A DNA stretch of 64,000 nt, from assembly GCA_022782405.1 (NCBI GenBank), contig JALFNK010000018.1:1-64000 (forward strand). Direction: 5' to 3'. The notes beneath the pieces were generated by a model. That model saw only the letters and a program-made list of their open reading frames with translations, was not told the origin of the DNA and did no database searches. The DNA is from Alistipes sp. GTDB lineage: Bacteria > Bacteroidota > Bacteroidia > Bacteroidales > Rikenellaceae. Below are positions 1-7,269 of the stretch, in pieces; within the stretch, counting starts at the first letter, position 1; every line of letters begins with the position of its first letter. Position numbers and translations under genes: made by a program.

Positions 1-1
1 A

Positions 2-103
2 TCATTGACAGACAAAACCCTCTTGCGTGACCTGTTCGACAAGACTAATTTCAATGATGTCAAAGATCTATATAATCCCATTATTCCGGGGCTATTTGAT
101 TAA
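2..103 (+). CDS. 3' end of an unidentified gene (partial)
   Basis: An open frame enters from the left edge and ends at a TAA at 101-103, giving 33 residues that finish in PIIPGLFD. The composition (alternating hydrophobic and charged residues, no low complexity) looks like a real protein C-terminus, but too little is present to assign a family. A weak 5-bp inverted repeat (GTCCC/GGGAC, 115-132) follows without a T-tract. Confidence 0.4.
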   Translation, partial: SLTDKTLLRDLFDKTNFNDVKDLYNPIIPGLFD

Positions 104-751
104 TTGTTTAACTCGTCCCATTTTAACGGGACACTAATGATTTAGAAACTTCATTAACTACGAGGGAAAAAGCGTTGTCACAGAATTATTCTTTTTACTA
201 TCAGATGTAAACGCAGATTTGACGGATTTTCTACTCAACAATCCAACGTCGTGACCAACTAATGTTGAACGTTTTTCACAACCGACCTATACTCGGCACT
301 ACTCTAATAGTCTTTCTGTATCGGATGCGCTTCTGAGTTGAATTGGACTAACAAGGAAACGAACAGGCTTCAGCACTAGTCCATTCGTGTTTTCAGAAGA
401 TTGCCTTGCGGTAGTTATCCGTCAGAAGCTTGTCAATATCGAATCCTCAATAGAGGACTGACATCGAACACAATATAAGGTATCTTGCTCTCAATACGAT
501 ATTTCTATAAAATTCGTCGGCTTACGTTCAACAGTGAGACCACCTCTTTGTCTGTGAAACAAAAAGCAATGGATATGGAAATCATCACGATGGGAAGTTC
601 TGCCAATAAGGAATAAGAAGAGGGGCAGTATGTGGTTATGCTACAATAAAGTCAGTCACTGCTGAGTTTCAATCGCCGTACGCTCTAACATCTTCGGAAT
701 GGCAAGCGTATTCGTATTACGATTTCCAAAGCACAAGCCGCTATCATTTTT
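104..751. other. AT-rich gene-free stretch
   Basis: About 650 bases with no convincing intact gene on either strand. All frames are closed by frequent stops. Short stretches look like decayed coding sequence, the best being on the minus strand around 393-560. No insertion-sequence ends or direct repeats were recognised. Confidence 0.5.
393..560 (-). pseudogene. possible gene relic
   Basis: On the minus strand one frame reads RIESKIPYIVFDVSPLLR, and after a shift of frame the sequence continues as DIDKLLTDNYRKAIF followed by a stop at 393-395. Two protein-like segments joined by a frameshift suggest the decayed C-terminus of a gene. The family is not recognised, and chance cannot be excluded at this length. 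Confidence 0.25.
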
Positions 752-786
752 CAAAAAAGTCGGGCCCCGAAATTCGGAACCCGACT
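752..786 (-). terminator. rho-independent terminator of the fur-queD operon
   Basis: An inverted repeat AGTCGGG (758-764) / CCCGACT (780-786) has an inner CCG/CGG pair. Read on the minus strand it is followed by a run of T (A-tract at 753-758 on the plus strand). It lies about 25 bases past the stop of the QueD-like gene. Confidence 0.85.
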
Positions 787-809
787 ACCCTATCCACAGG
801 GTGTGACGG

Positions 810-1406
810 CTACTTCTTCTTGCGATACCCGCACTTCGGACATACACCCTCCTCGTTGAGTGCAACGCCGCACAGCGGGCAGCGGTCGATGTCGTTCTTG
901 GTCACAAACTCCGCCGAGGCCGCATTCACACCACTCGTGAAGGTGATCTTGGCGATATTGAGCTTATCCTTCAGCAGGTCGTAGACAATCTTGATCATCC
1001 CCTCAACCGTCAACGTCTCCTTCGTGACCACCAGACGGCAATCGGGATAGGCCGTGGCCAGCTCCGTCTTGAAGACCGGGCCCTTCATCTTGTTCTGCGG
1101 GTGTCCGTTGCGGATGCCCTGCTTCTCGTAGACGTCCAGAACGGCCGGCAGCAACGGATCATCCTCGCGCAGGACCAGCGCGTGGTCGAAATTCCGGAGC
1201 ACGTCCCACGCTACCTTCTGAATCTCGTTGCAGGGGTAAACCATGTTCACACCCGCTTCGATGCTATCCTCCACTTCGATGGTCAACTGTCCCGTGTGGC
1301 CGTGGAGATACTGAGCCTCTCCTTGAAAACCGTAGAAACGGTGTGCATACTGCAGATCGAATGTTGTGATACTTCTCATAACAAATTGCGGTTTTAAGTT
1401 AGACAT
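810..1406 (-). CDS. QueD/PTPS-like T-fold protein with C-terminal zinc ribbon
   Basis: A 198-residue protein of the 6-pyruvoyl-tetrahydropterin synthase / QueD family. The zinc-binding histidines are visible (His22 in AHRF; His35 and His37 in HGHTG), as is the Asp-His pair of the fold (FDH, 74-75). By eye, the catalytic Cys of QueD, four residues before the HxH motif, is replaced by Ala31, and the late catalytic Glu also seems absent, so ordinary QueD activity is doubtful. The C-terminus adds a zinc ribbon, CPLC (176-179) and CPKC (189-192), which queuosine QueD enzymes of about 120 residues lack. The ATG at 1406 overlaps the end of the upstream fur-like gene by 8 bases; MRSITTF at 1379 is a possible alternative start. 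Two broken partial copies lie at 6.4 and 9.8 kb. Confidence 0.85.
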   Translation of the reverse strand: MSNLKPQFVMRSITTFDLQYAHRFYGFQGEAQYLHGHTGQLTIEVEDSIEAGVNMVYPCNEIQKVAWDVLRNFDHALVLREDDPLLPAVLDVYEKQGIRNGHPQNKMKGPVFKTELATAYPDCRLVVTKETLTVEGMIKIVYDLLKDKLNIAKITFTSGVNAASAEFVTKNDIDRCPLCGVALNEEGVCPKCGYRKKK

Positions 1407-1806
1407 TCTTTTTCAGTGTTACCTGTACCTGTACTTTACCGATCTCCTCCGTCGGGAAGTGCTTGCGTTCGAGGTATTCGCGGATCAGCTGCGAGAGTTC
1501 CGAATCCGCATAGTCCTCGATCGACTTGCCGTCGAAGAGGTGATGGTGCTCCGCCACCGTGATGTCGTAGTAGCACTTCCCGGTGTCGGGGTGATAGATG
1601 AACGACAAAATGTTTGCCGAACAGAAGCTGTCCAAAATCCGATAGATGGTCGAAACAGTCACCTCCTTGTTGCGGGACTGGACCCGTTCGATGATATCCT
1701 CCACCGTGGCGTGGCGCAGCTCCTGCATCGCCTTGTAGACCTCGCGGCGCTGCGGAGTCAGCTTCAGCCCCGCCTCCTTGATTCTTTGCAGTCCTTCGTT
1801 GTTCAT
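1399..1806 (-). CDS. Fur-family transcriptional regulator lacking CxxC sites
   Basis: A 135-residue metalloregulator. The winged helix shows LTPQRREVY near residue 20 and TVSTIYRILDSF around 70; the dimerisation domain keeps an EHHHLFD segment where Fur/PerR/Zur proteins carry HHxHxxC. No CxxC pair is present in either the usual internal or C-terminal position, so the structural zinc site of classical members is missing. The start at 1806 was chosen because the Fur fold begins just after it; an upstream in-frame ATG at 1842 would fall inside the promoter. It is translationally coupled to the QueD-like gene. The operator between its promoter boxes suggests autorepression. Which metal or signal it senses cannot be read from the sequence. 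Confidence 0.88.
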   Translation of the reverse strand: MNNEGLQRIKEAGLKLTPQRREVYKAMQELRHATVEDIIERVQSRNKEVTVSTIYRILDSFCSANILSFIYHPDTGKCYYDITVAEHHHLFDGKSIEDYADSELSQLIREYLERKHFPTEEIGKVQVQVTLKKNV

Positions 1807-1828
1807 CGTTTTGTTTCTTTCTCTGGTG

Positions 1829-1860
1829 CAAACATAATGCAAATAATTCGCATTTGCAAA
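1829..1860 (-). promoter_or_regulatory. fur-queD promoter with palindromic operator
   Basis: On the minus strand a -33 TTTG (complement of 1857-1860) and a -7 TATGTTTG (complement of 1829-1836) are 20 bp apart, the Bacteroidota promoter form. The spacer is almost filled by a perfect inverted repeat, TGCAAAT-N7-ATTTGCA, at 1838-1858. A second related half-site (TGCAAA-N3-TTTGCA-like) continues to 1870. The position is that of a repressor operator, most simply for the Fur-like protein itself. Confidence 0.75.
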
Positions 1861-2079
1861 TATTTTGCATTTATATTTTCAAATTTAGGGTAAAATCCCC
1901 CTCAGACACCTCCACGGCCGCCCTGCTGATTAAGCGCACCAGCAGACCGTCTCCCGATTTCGAAGTTTGCCAACTGCCTCAACGATTATTGCCGCCTGCA
2001 CGGACAAATCCTTTCAATCGGCAGCCCGTTTATCTCCCGAAACGCACTATTTGGAGTAACCGGGTAAACGATATTTTTT

Positions 2080-2087
2080 TATATTTG
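2080..2087 (+). promoter_or_regulatory. -7 box upstream of resB-like gene
   Basis: TATATTTG matches TAnnTTTG and lies 26 bases before the ATG at 2113. A TTG at 2051-2053 is about 26 bp upstream, longer than the usual spacing, so the -33 element is uncertain. The rest of 1871-2079 contains no gene that I can support. Confidence 0.45.
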
Positions 2088-2112
2088 CGCCGATTAGATA
2101 GATGACCGACAT

Positions 2113-3012
2113 ATGAAATTCGAGGCTAAACATCTGTTCATCCTGCTGTTGCTGCTTTCGGTGGTGATTCAATGCGCGTTCGGCAATTTCCCGTTTGCCT
2201 TCTTCGCCTTCCCGCTGGATGCACTCATCGCCCTGCTCTGGATTGCAGGAATGGTGTATGCCTACAAGGAAAACCGCTCGTCGCGGTTCGTTCAGATGTG
2301 GCTCTCGCCGCAATGCACCTACTGGACGCTAGGCTGGCTCATTGCCGGCAGTCTGGTCATCGGGGTCTTTCCGCAGCTCTCGGCCGCAGAGGCTGCCGAA
2401 CGTTCGGGGCTGCTTGCCCGGCTGGGTTGCTACCACTTCACCACCTCTTGGATTTTCGTGGTGGGGCTCTTCGCCCTGCTGACCCATCTGGGGATGATCA
2501 CCTTGCGGCGAAGCTTCCGTCCGGGGCGCAACCGCTGGCGCTTTGTCCTGAACCATGCCGGGCTGTGGCTGGCACTCTTTGCCGGCGTAGTGGGCGGCGC
2601 CGAGGAGCAGACGCTGCGCATCCCGGTCTTCCGCGACCGGCCCAACAACGAGGCCGTCAGCGAAGAGGGGGCCAAGATCTACCTGTCGAAGGAGTTGCAA
2701 CTGAACGATTTCACGGTGGAGCACTACGCCAACGGCACCCCGCGCCACTTCTTCGCCGAGATCTCGATCGACGGGAAGCCAGCCCGGCTGGAGGTCAACC
2801 ACCCCTATGCGGCCAACTGGGCGGAGGACTACTACCTGACGTCGTACGACGTGCAGTCGGAGCAGCCGCGCTACTGCGTGGTGCAGATCGTCCGGGAGCC
2901 GCTGAAATACGTCATGTGGCTGGGCGTGGTCATGATGCTGTGCGGAGGCTGCCTGCTGTTTCTGGCCGGCCCGAACAGACAAAATAAGGAACTTTGTGAA
3001 ACATCGCGGTGA
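2113..3012 (+). CDS. ResB-like cytochrome c biogenesis protein
   Basis: A 299-residue membrane protein with hydrophobic segments near residues 8-25, 35-52, 72-90, 112-132, 148-165 and 270-288, and a soluble loop of about 100 residues before the last one. This layout fits the small ResB/CcsB proteins that work with CcsA in system II haem attachment to exported apocytochromes c. The assignment rests mainly on the next two genes, CcsA and a multihaem cytochrome. It is shorter than classical ResB (about 450-550 residues). It probably heads a three-gene operon, with 29 bases to ccsA. Confidence 0.75.
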   Translation: MKFEAKHLFILLLLLSVVIQCAFGNFPFAFFAFPLDALIALLWIAGMVYAYKENRSSRFVQMWLSPQCTYWTLGWLIAGSLVIGVFPQLSAAEAAERSGLLARLGCYHFTTSWIFVVGLFALLTHLGMITLRRSFRPGRNRWRFVLNHAGLWLALFAGVVGGAEEQTLRIPVFRDRPNNEAVSEEGAKIYLSKELQLNDFTVEHYANGTPRHFFAEISIDGKPARLEVNHPYAANWAEDYYLTSYDVQSEQPRYCVVQIVREPLKYVMWLGVVMMLCGGCLLFLAGPNRQNKELCETSR

Positions 3013-3041
3013 CGGAAGACGTATTGTAAAAGTGTGCGAGT

Positions 3042-3827
3042 ATGATGTTCACGTGGGATAATTTCGATTGGTTTGCGCTGGTCTCCATCGTGTTGTGGGC
3101 AGCCGGCGCAGGGGTGGCACTATTCAGCAGGGAACGGCGCCGCTGGGCCATTCTGTTGACCGCTCTGGGCACGCTGGTCTTCGCGCTCTTCATTGCGGGG
3201 TTCTGGCTCTACATGCAGCGTCCGCCGCTGCGCACCATGGGAGAGACCCGGCTGTGGTACTCCTTCTTCATGAGCGTATCCGGACTGCTGACCTACTTGC
3301 GGTGGCGCTATCCCTGGATCCTCAGCTTCTCGACGGTGGTGGCGACGGTCTTCGCCCTCATCAACATCCTGAAGCCCGAAATCCACGACCAGACGCTGAT
3401 GCCCGCCCTGCAGAGCCCGTGGTTCATCCCGCATGTCACGGTCTATATGTTCTCCTACTCGGTGCTGGGGTGCGCCTTCATCCTGGGCTGCATGGGGCTC
3501 ATCAAACGTCGGCCCGACTACCTCGAGGCGACCGACAAGCTGGTCTACACCGGACTGGCCTTTCTGACCGTCGGCATGCTCACCGGTTCGATCTGGGCCA
3601 AGGCGGCTTGGGGCCACTACTGGAGTTGGGATCCGAAGGAGACCTGGGCCGCGGCGACGTGGGCGGGTTACCTGTTGTATGTCCACCTGCGTCTGTTCCG
3701 CAAAAACGCCTCGCGGCCGCTCTACTGGATTCTGATCGTCTCGTTTCTGGCGCTGCAGATGTGCTGGTACGGGGTCAACTACCTCCCGGCGGCCCGGCAG
3801 AGTGTTCACATGTATTCACGTTCTTAG
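3042..3827 (+). CDS. ccsA: cytochrome c biogenesis protein CcsA
   Basis: A 261-residue integral membrane protein with about eight hydrophobic segments. The haem-handling tryptophan-rich signature of the CcmC/CcmF/CcsA family is clear near residues 187-202 (WAKAAWGHYWSWDPKETW). With the ResB-like protein upstream it would form the system II synthase that exports haem and ligates it to CxxCH motifs in the periplasm. The downstream tri-heme peroxidase is the obvious client. A second ATG at 3045 is an equally possible start. Confidence 0.93.
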   Translation: MMFTWDNFDWFALVSIVLWAAGAGVALFSRERRRWAILLTALGTLVFALFIAGFWLYMQRPPLRTMGETRLWYSFFMSVSGLLTYLRWRYPWILSFSTVVATVFALINILKPEIHDQTLMPALQSPWFIPHVTVYMFSYSVLGCAFILGCMGLIKRRPDYLEATDKLVYTGLAFLTVGMLTGSIWAKAAWGHYWSWDPKETWAAATWAGYLLYVHLRLFRKNASRPLYWILIVSFLALQMCWYGVNYLPAARQSVHMYSRS

Positions 3828-3860
3828 TTATATAAACTGTTTAATTTTAATTCATTTGTT

Positions 3861-5252
3861 ATGAAAAAAGGCTCAAAGATTATTCTATCCGTGCTGGTAG
3901 TGATAATCGTGCTTTGCGTCGTCTACCGGCTGGTGAACAAGGCACCGTCGGCCGACCTCGAAAGCAATGCGCAAATGGAGCAGATCGTGGCGAGCAGCGG
4001 ATGTATTTCCTGCCACTCGGCCGATCCGAAGCTGCCTTTCTATGCCAACTTCCCGGTAGCGGGCAAGCTGGTGCAGGAGGATGTGCGGCTGGGCTACCGT
4101 TCGTTCGACATGGCTCCGATGATGGAGGCGCTGAAGAACGGTGAGAAGATCAACGAAGTGGACCTGGCGAAGGTCGAGAAGGTGATTGCCGACGGAACGA
4201 TGCCGCTGGCCAAGTACTACCTGATACACTGGGGTGCGTCGCTCACGAACAAGGAGACGCAGATGGCACTCGCATGGGCCAAGTCGCAGCGTGAGGCCTT
4301 CTACCCCAATCCGCTGGCTGACCAGGAGTGGGCGAACGAGACGATCCGCCCGATTCAGGACTCGATTCCGGTGGACATCCGCAAGGTGATGCTGGGCAAC
4401 AAGCTCTACAACGATACCCGTCTGTCGGCCGACAACACCATTTCGTGCGCCTCGTGCCACGGTCTGAACACGGGAGGTGTCGACAACAAGGCCTTCTCCG
4501 AGGGTGTTGGCGGACAGCTGGGCGGCGTGAACGCCCCGACGGTCTTCAACGCCTACTACAACTTCGTGCAGTTCTGGGATGGACGTGCCGCCACGCTGGC
4601 CGACCAGGCTGCCGGACCTCCGGTCAACCCGGTGGAGATGGCCTGCAAGTCGTTCGACGAGATCTGCGAGAAGCTGAAGGCTGACGCCGCATTCAGCAAG
4701 GAGTTCACGGAGGTCTATCCCGACGGCATCAACCAGGCCAACATCACCAACGCCATCCAGGAGTTTGAGAAGACGCTGCTGACGCCCAACTCGCGCTTCG
4801 ACAAGTACCTTAAGGGCGACAAAACGGCCATGAACGCCGACGAGATTGCCGGATACGAACTCTTCAAGAAGTACAACTGCGCCACGTGCCACGTCGGTGA
4901 GAACATGGGCGGTCAGTCGTACGAGCTGATGGGCATCAAGCGCGATTACTTCGCAGACCGCGGTACGGAGCTCACCATCGAGGACAACGGCCGCTACAAG
5001 GAGACCAAGGACGAGCGTGATCGCCACCGCTTCAAGGTGCCCGGACTGCGCAACGTCGCCCTGACGGCCCCCTACTACCACGATGCCACGCAGGCAACGC
5101 TGGAGGATGCCGTCGTCTCGATGGCCCGCTACGAGGTGGGCGAGGAGCTGACGCAGCAAGAGGTCGACCGGATGGTAGCCTTCCTGAAGACGCTGACCGG
5201 CGAATACGAGGGCAAGCTGCTGACCAACGACAACTTCCCCGAGACGAAATAA
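3861..5252 (+). CDS. tri-heme cytochrome c peroxidase (CcpA/MauG family)
   Basis: A 463-residue exported protein with an N-terminal hydrophobic anchor (residues 7-22). Three haem c motifs are visible: CISCH (48-52), CASCH (196-200) and CATCH (340-344). The first lies in an N-terminal Haem_bd-like domain (CHSADPKLPFYANFPV), the other two in a classical di-haem peroxidase module with FWDGRA after the second haem and a C-terminal PGLRNVALTAPYYHD region. The family reduces hydrogen peroxide to water with electrons from cytochromes or quinols in the periplasm. It follows ccsA by 33 bases, so the maturation genes and substrate are linked. Tri-heme members are less common than di-haem ones. Confidence 0.92.
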   Translation: MKKGSKIILSVLVVIIVLCVVYRLVNKAPSADLESNAQMEQIVASSGCISCHSADPKLPFYANFPVAGKLVQEDVRLGYRSFDMAPMMEALKNGEKINEVDLAKVEKVIADGTMPLAKYYLIHWGASLTNKETQMALAWAKSQREAFYPNPLADQEWANETIRPIQDSIPVDIRKVMLGNKLYNDTRLSADNTISCASCHGLNTGGVDNKAFSEGVGGQLGGVNAPTVFNAYYNFVQFWDGRAATLADQAAGPPVNPVEMACKSFDEICEKLKADAAFSKEFTEVYPDGINQANITNAIQEFEKTLLTPNSRFDKYLKGDKTAMNADEIAGYELFKKYNCATCHVGENMGGQSYELMGIKRDYFADRGTELTIEDNGRYKETKDERDRHRFKVPGLRNVALTAPYYHDATQATLEDAVVSMARYEVGEELTQQEVDRMVAFLKTLTGEYEGKLLTNDNFPETK

Positions 5253-5271
5253 GGCACAACGCCTCATTTTC

Positions 5272-5305
5272 AGCCCGACACGCGACAGCGTGCCGGGCTT
5301 TTTTT
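5272..5305 (+). terminator. rho-independent terminator after the peroxidase gene
   Basis: An 11-bp stem (5272-5282 pairs with 5289-5299, one mismatch, loop of six) is followed by a T-tract at 5299-5305. It begins 20 bases after the stop codon. Confidence 0.9.
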
Positions 5306-5344
5306 CTTACCGCCGGATCACATCCCCCACCGGCGAAAAAATCC

Positions 5345-5606
5345 GCCGCCGGGGCTTGGAGTTCGCGCAAAAATTACTACCTTTGCTCATGGAGTCACAC
5401 CCCTCCGGCGACCCTCGCCTGTGAGGGAAAAGAACCACCCAAAATCGGACTCCAAACCCGAGTTTTACATTTTTCCGAGAATATCGGACACAAGAAATGA
5501 AGCGTCAAACAAGGTTTTGCCGCCTCTTTACAGTGCGTCTTTTTGTGGCATCGGTTAACGTCGTAACTAACATAAAACTAACGAGTTACAACGCTTTTCT
5601 GCATCG
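5345..5606 (+). repeat. dispersed repeat, copy 1
   Basis: About 260 bases sharing extended similarity with 6619-6862 and, in its second half, with 10869-11020. Shared landmarks are GCAAAAATTACTAC, ATGGAGTCACAC, TCCGGCGA, a GGGAAA...CC(A)AAAT tract, CCGCCTCTTTA, GGCATC, AACGTCGTAAC and TACAACGCTTTTC. All copies lie in the 5.3-11.3 kb decay zone in the same orientation. This copy contains a good promoter and a 12-codon open frame. No known element was recognised. Confidence 0.75.
5356..5385 (+). promoter_or_regulatory. promoter inside repeat copy 1
   Basis: TTG at 5356-5358 and TACCTTTG at 5378-5385 are separated by 19 bp, a full Bacteroidota promoter. Four bases further an ATG (5389) opens a 12-codon frame, MESHPSGDPRL, ending at 5424. 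No longer plus-strand gene follows, so a short RNA or leader is the likely product if the promoter works. In copy 2 the -7 box is degraded. Confidence 0.5.
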
Positions 5607-5965
5607 AAAAGTGAAAACTGCGCAATGAAAAGTGTCTCAGCCATTTTTGGGGCTGCATAACTTATAAACAATCCGTATGTAAAGGCCGGACAAAACACCT
5701 CTCCAATCAAGCACGAAGTACCTCACTTGGGATCCAAAATATCCGTGAGTCCATCCTCGATTTTACAGCCCTTTTTGACGAAATAAACCCCGACATGCTC
5801 TATCTTGCAGACAAAGTCAATCAGGTTCACCAAGGGCTGTATTTACCTCTTTTTCCCTCTGTTCGGAGGGAAACGAAGAATCGTTAAATCGTCAATTTTA
5901 CGAAAAACAAGTAAATTTCCGAGGTCCTTCTTTTAAACCATAAACTATTGATAGTCAACAGGCGT
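5607..5965. other. intergenic stretch with one short open relic
   Basis: AT-rich DNA without a supported gene. On the minus strand, 5723-5842 reads as 39 uninterrupted codons ending CKIEDGLTDILDPK at a TGA (5723-5725) and preceded by a stop at 5843-5845. It looks protein-like and may be the C-terminal remnant of a gene, but no family is recognised and no ATG start is present. A short GAGGG/CCCTC inverted repeat lies near 5856-5873. Confidence 0.35.
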
Positions 5966-6346
5966 TTAACAGTGCATCGGATTGGAGGGATATATGGTTC
6001 TTTTTGTTAACTGGTATCTCACGCCATGATACTTGTAGAAATCCAATATATCTCCAAACAAGGCACGAGCCTCGGAAGGAACAGCTTGACACAAAGGTCG
6101 GACGCCATATCTCTTACAAATATAACCTGGAAGTCCCGTTAAGGCAGCATGCACCTTCTTTGCCAGAACGTATGCATCATCCTTATCAACCGACACATAC
6201 GTTATACGGGTTTCTTCAGGAATATTATAATCAGTAGTTTTATATTCCACTACCAGATGCCCGTTGTCATCAAAGCCAATAACCATTGTTGCCGCCAGTG
6301 TTAAATCCGGATCAGTTTCTATGAGCAATTCTTCCAATGCAAACAT
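5966..6346 (-). CDS. hypothetical protein
   Basis: A 126-residue soluble protein that I do not recognise. It has mixed alpha/beta-looking sequence (MVIGFDDNGHLVVEYKTTDY early, YVSVDKDDAYVLAKKVHAAL in the middle), no signal peptide and no membrane segment. Reading frame, length and amino-acid composition look genuine, and no longer overlapping frame competes. It stands alone in a gene-poor, AT-rich zone between relics, so it may be an accessory gene acquired by transfer. No clear promoter or terminator was found. Confidence 0.55.
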   Translation of the reverse strand: MFALEELLIETDPDLTLAATMVIGFDDNGHLVVEYKTTDYNIPEETRITYVSVDKDDAYVLAKKVHAALTGLPGYICKRYGVRPLCQAVPSEARALFGDILDFYKYHGVRYQLTKRTIYPSNPMHC

Positions 6347-6442
6347 CCCTGGTAATTTAAAAACATGCTGCTAATTTACATCATTATGCAACATATTGCT
6401 AAAAACACCCCATCTTTTTTATTGTTTCATACTCGCCTCCCA

Positions 6443-6566
6443 TACTCTATTCACCGCTGGTGCCGGCTTCGTCCTGCAAAACTGCACCCAGGACATACCC
6501 CACTCTCCGTTGAGTGCAACACCGCATAGCGGGCTGCAATCGATGTCTGCTTGTTCACAAACTCCC
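6443..6566 (-). pseudogene. relic of the 3' end of a second QueD-like gene
   Basis: This segment aligns with 786-912, the zinc-ribbon end of the intact QueD-like gene plus its stop region. The best stretch is GTTGAGTGCAAC followed by CCGCA-AGCGGGC and TTCACAAACTCC, with scattered substitutions and small gaps that close the frame. It is non-functional. It matches exactly the part of queD missing from the relic at 9810-10335. Confidence 0.75.
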
Positions 6567-6618
6567 CACCACGACACAGGGATCAACACTTTGTGCCCGC
6601 ATTCCAGGCGCTGCCGGA

Positions 6619-6862
6619 GTTTTTCGCCGGGGCTGGAGATCACGCAAAAATTACTACTTGTGTCCATGGAGTCACACTCTTCCGGCGATCAGGTCTAGAG
6701 CGGGAAAGGATCCTCCCCAAAATTCGGATTCCGAACCAAAATAAGACTCTGAAAAATCGTGTCAAAAAAACGTTTGCCGCCTCTTTATACAGCGTGTCTT
6801 TTGCGGCATCAACCAACGTCGTAACATACAAATATTATTTGGCTACAACGCTTTTCGGCATC
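6619..6862 (+). repeat. dispersed repeat, copy 2
   Basis: Second copy of the repeat at 5345-5606, with many substitutions and small indels. It begins with CGCCGGGGCTGGAG and GCAAAAATTACTAC and ends at GCTACAACGCTTTTC. The ATG-led micro-frame is kept as MESHSSGDQV followed by TAG (6666-6698), while the promoter -7 box is degraded (TACTTGTG against TACCTTTG). Confidence 0.72.
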
Positions 6863-7269
6863 AGCAACCGGATTCTGACGTTGGGTATTTCGAATAAAAC
6901 CGGTTTGCAGACGGTATATTGCGGCAAGCAAGCCGACGACGGAACCATGCCACAGGCACTTACCACCGTGCAGCGTGACGGCGTGTGGGCTACCTCAATG
7001 GAAAACGACGCGGGACACAACGAGGCTGTCGAACTGAATGTGCAGGAAGAGCATGTTTCAGTAGCTTCGGTCGTGGCATAACACCTTTAGAGGCCGGTCC
7101 ATATTTTGTGGCAGGCCGTGGTGCATGGTGGCATTGGAAAACAGCCCGCGCGGCAAGACTGCGGGGATGGGGTCACGAACTGCATGGCGGTTTATGCACG
7201 TCCCCGCTCACCTCCGCCGTCCTGTGCTCCTTGTTGTCCTTTATTGCCGCGAGGCGTCCACACGACGTC
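6863..7269. other. gene-free stretch
   Basis: No gene is supported. Open frames exist on the plus strand (for example one ending at 7081 in EEHVSVASVVA), but none has a recognisable domain, start context or neighbour logic, and the region sits between relics. It may contain further decayed coding sequence. Confidence 0.4.
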
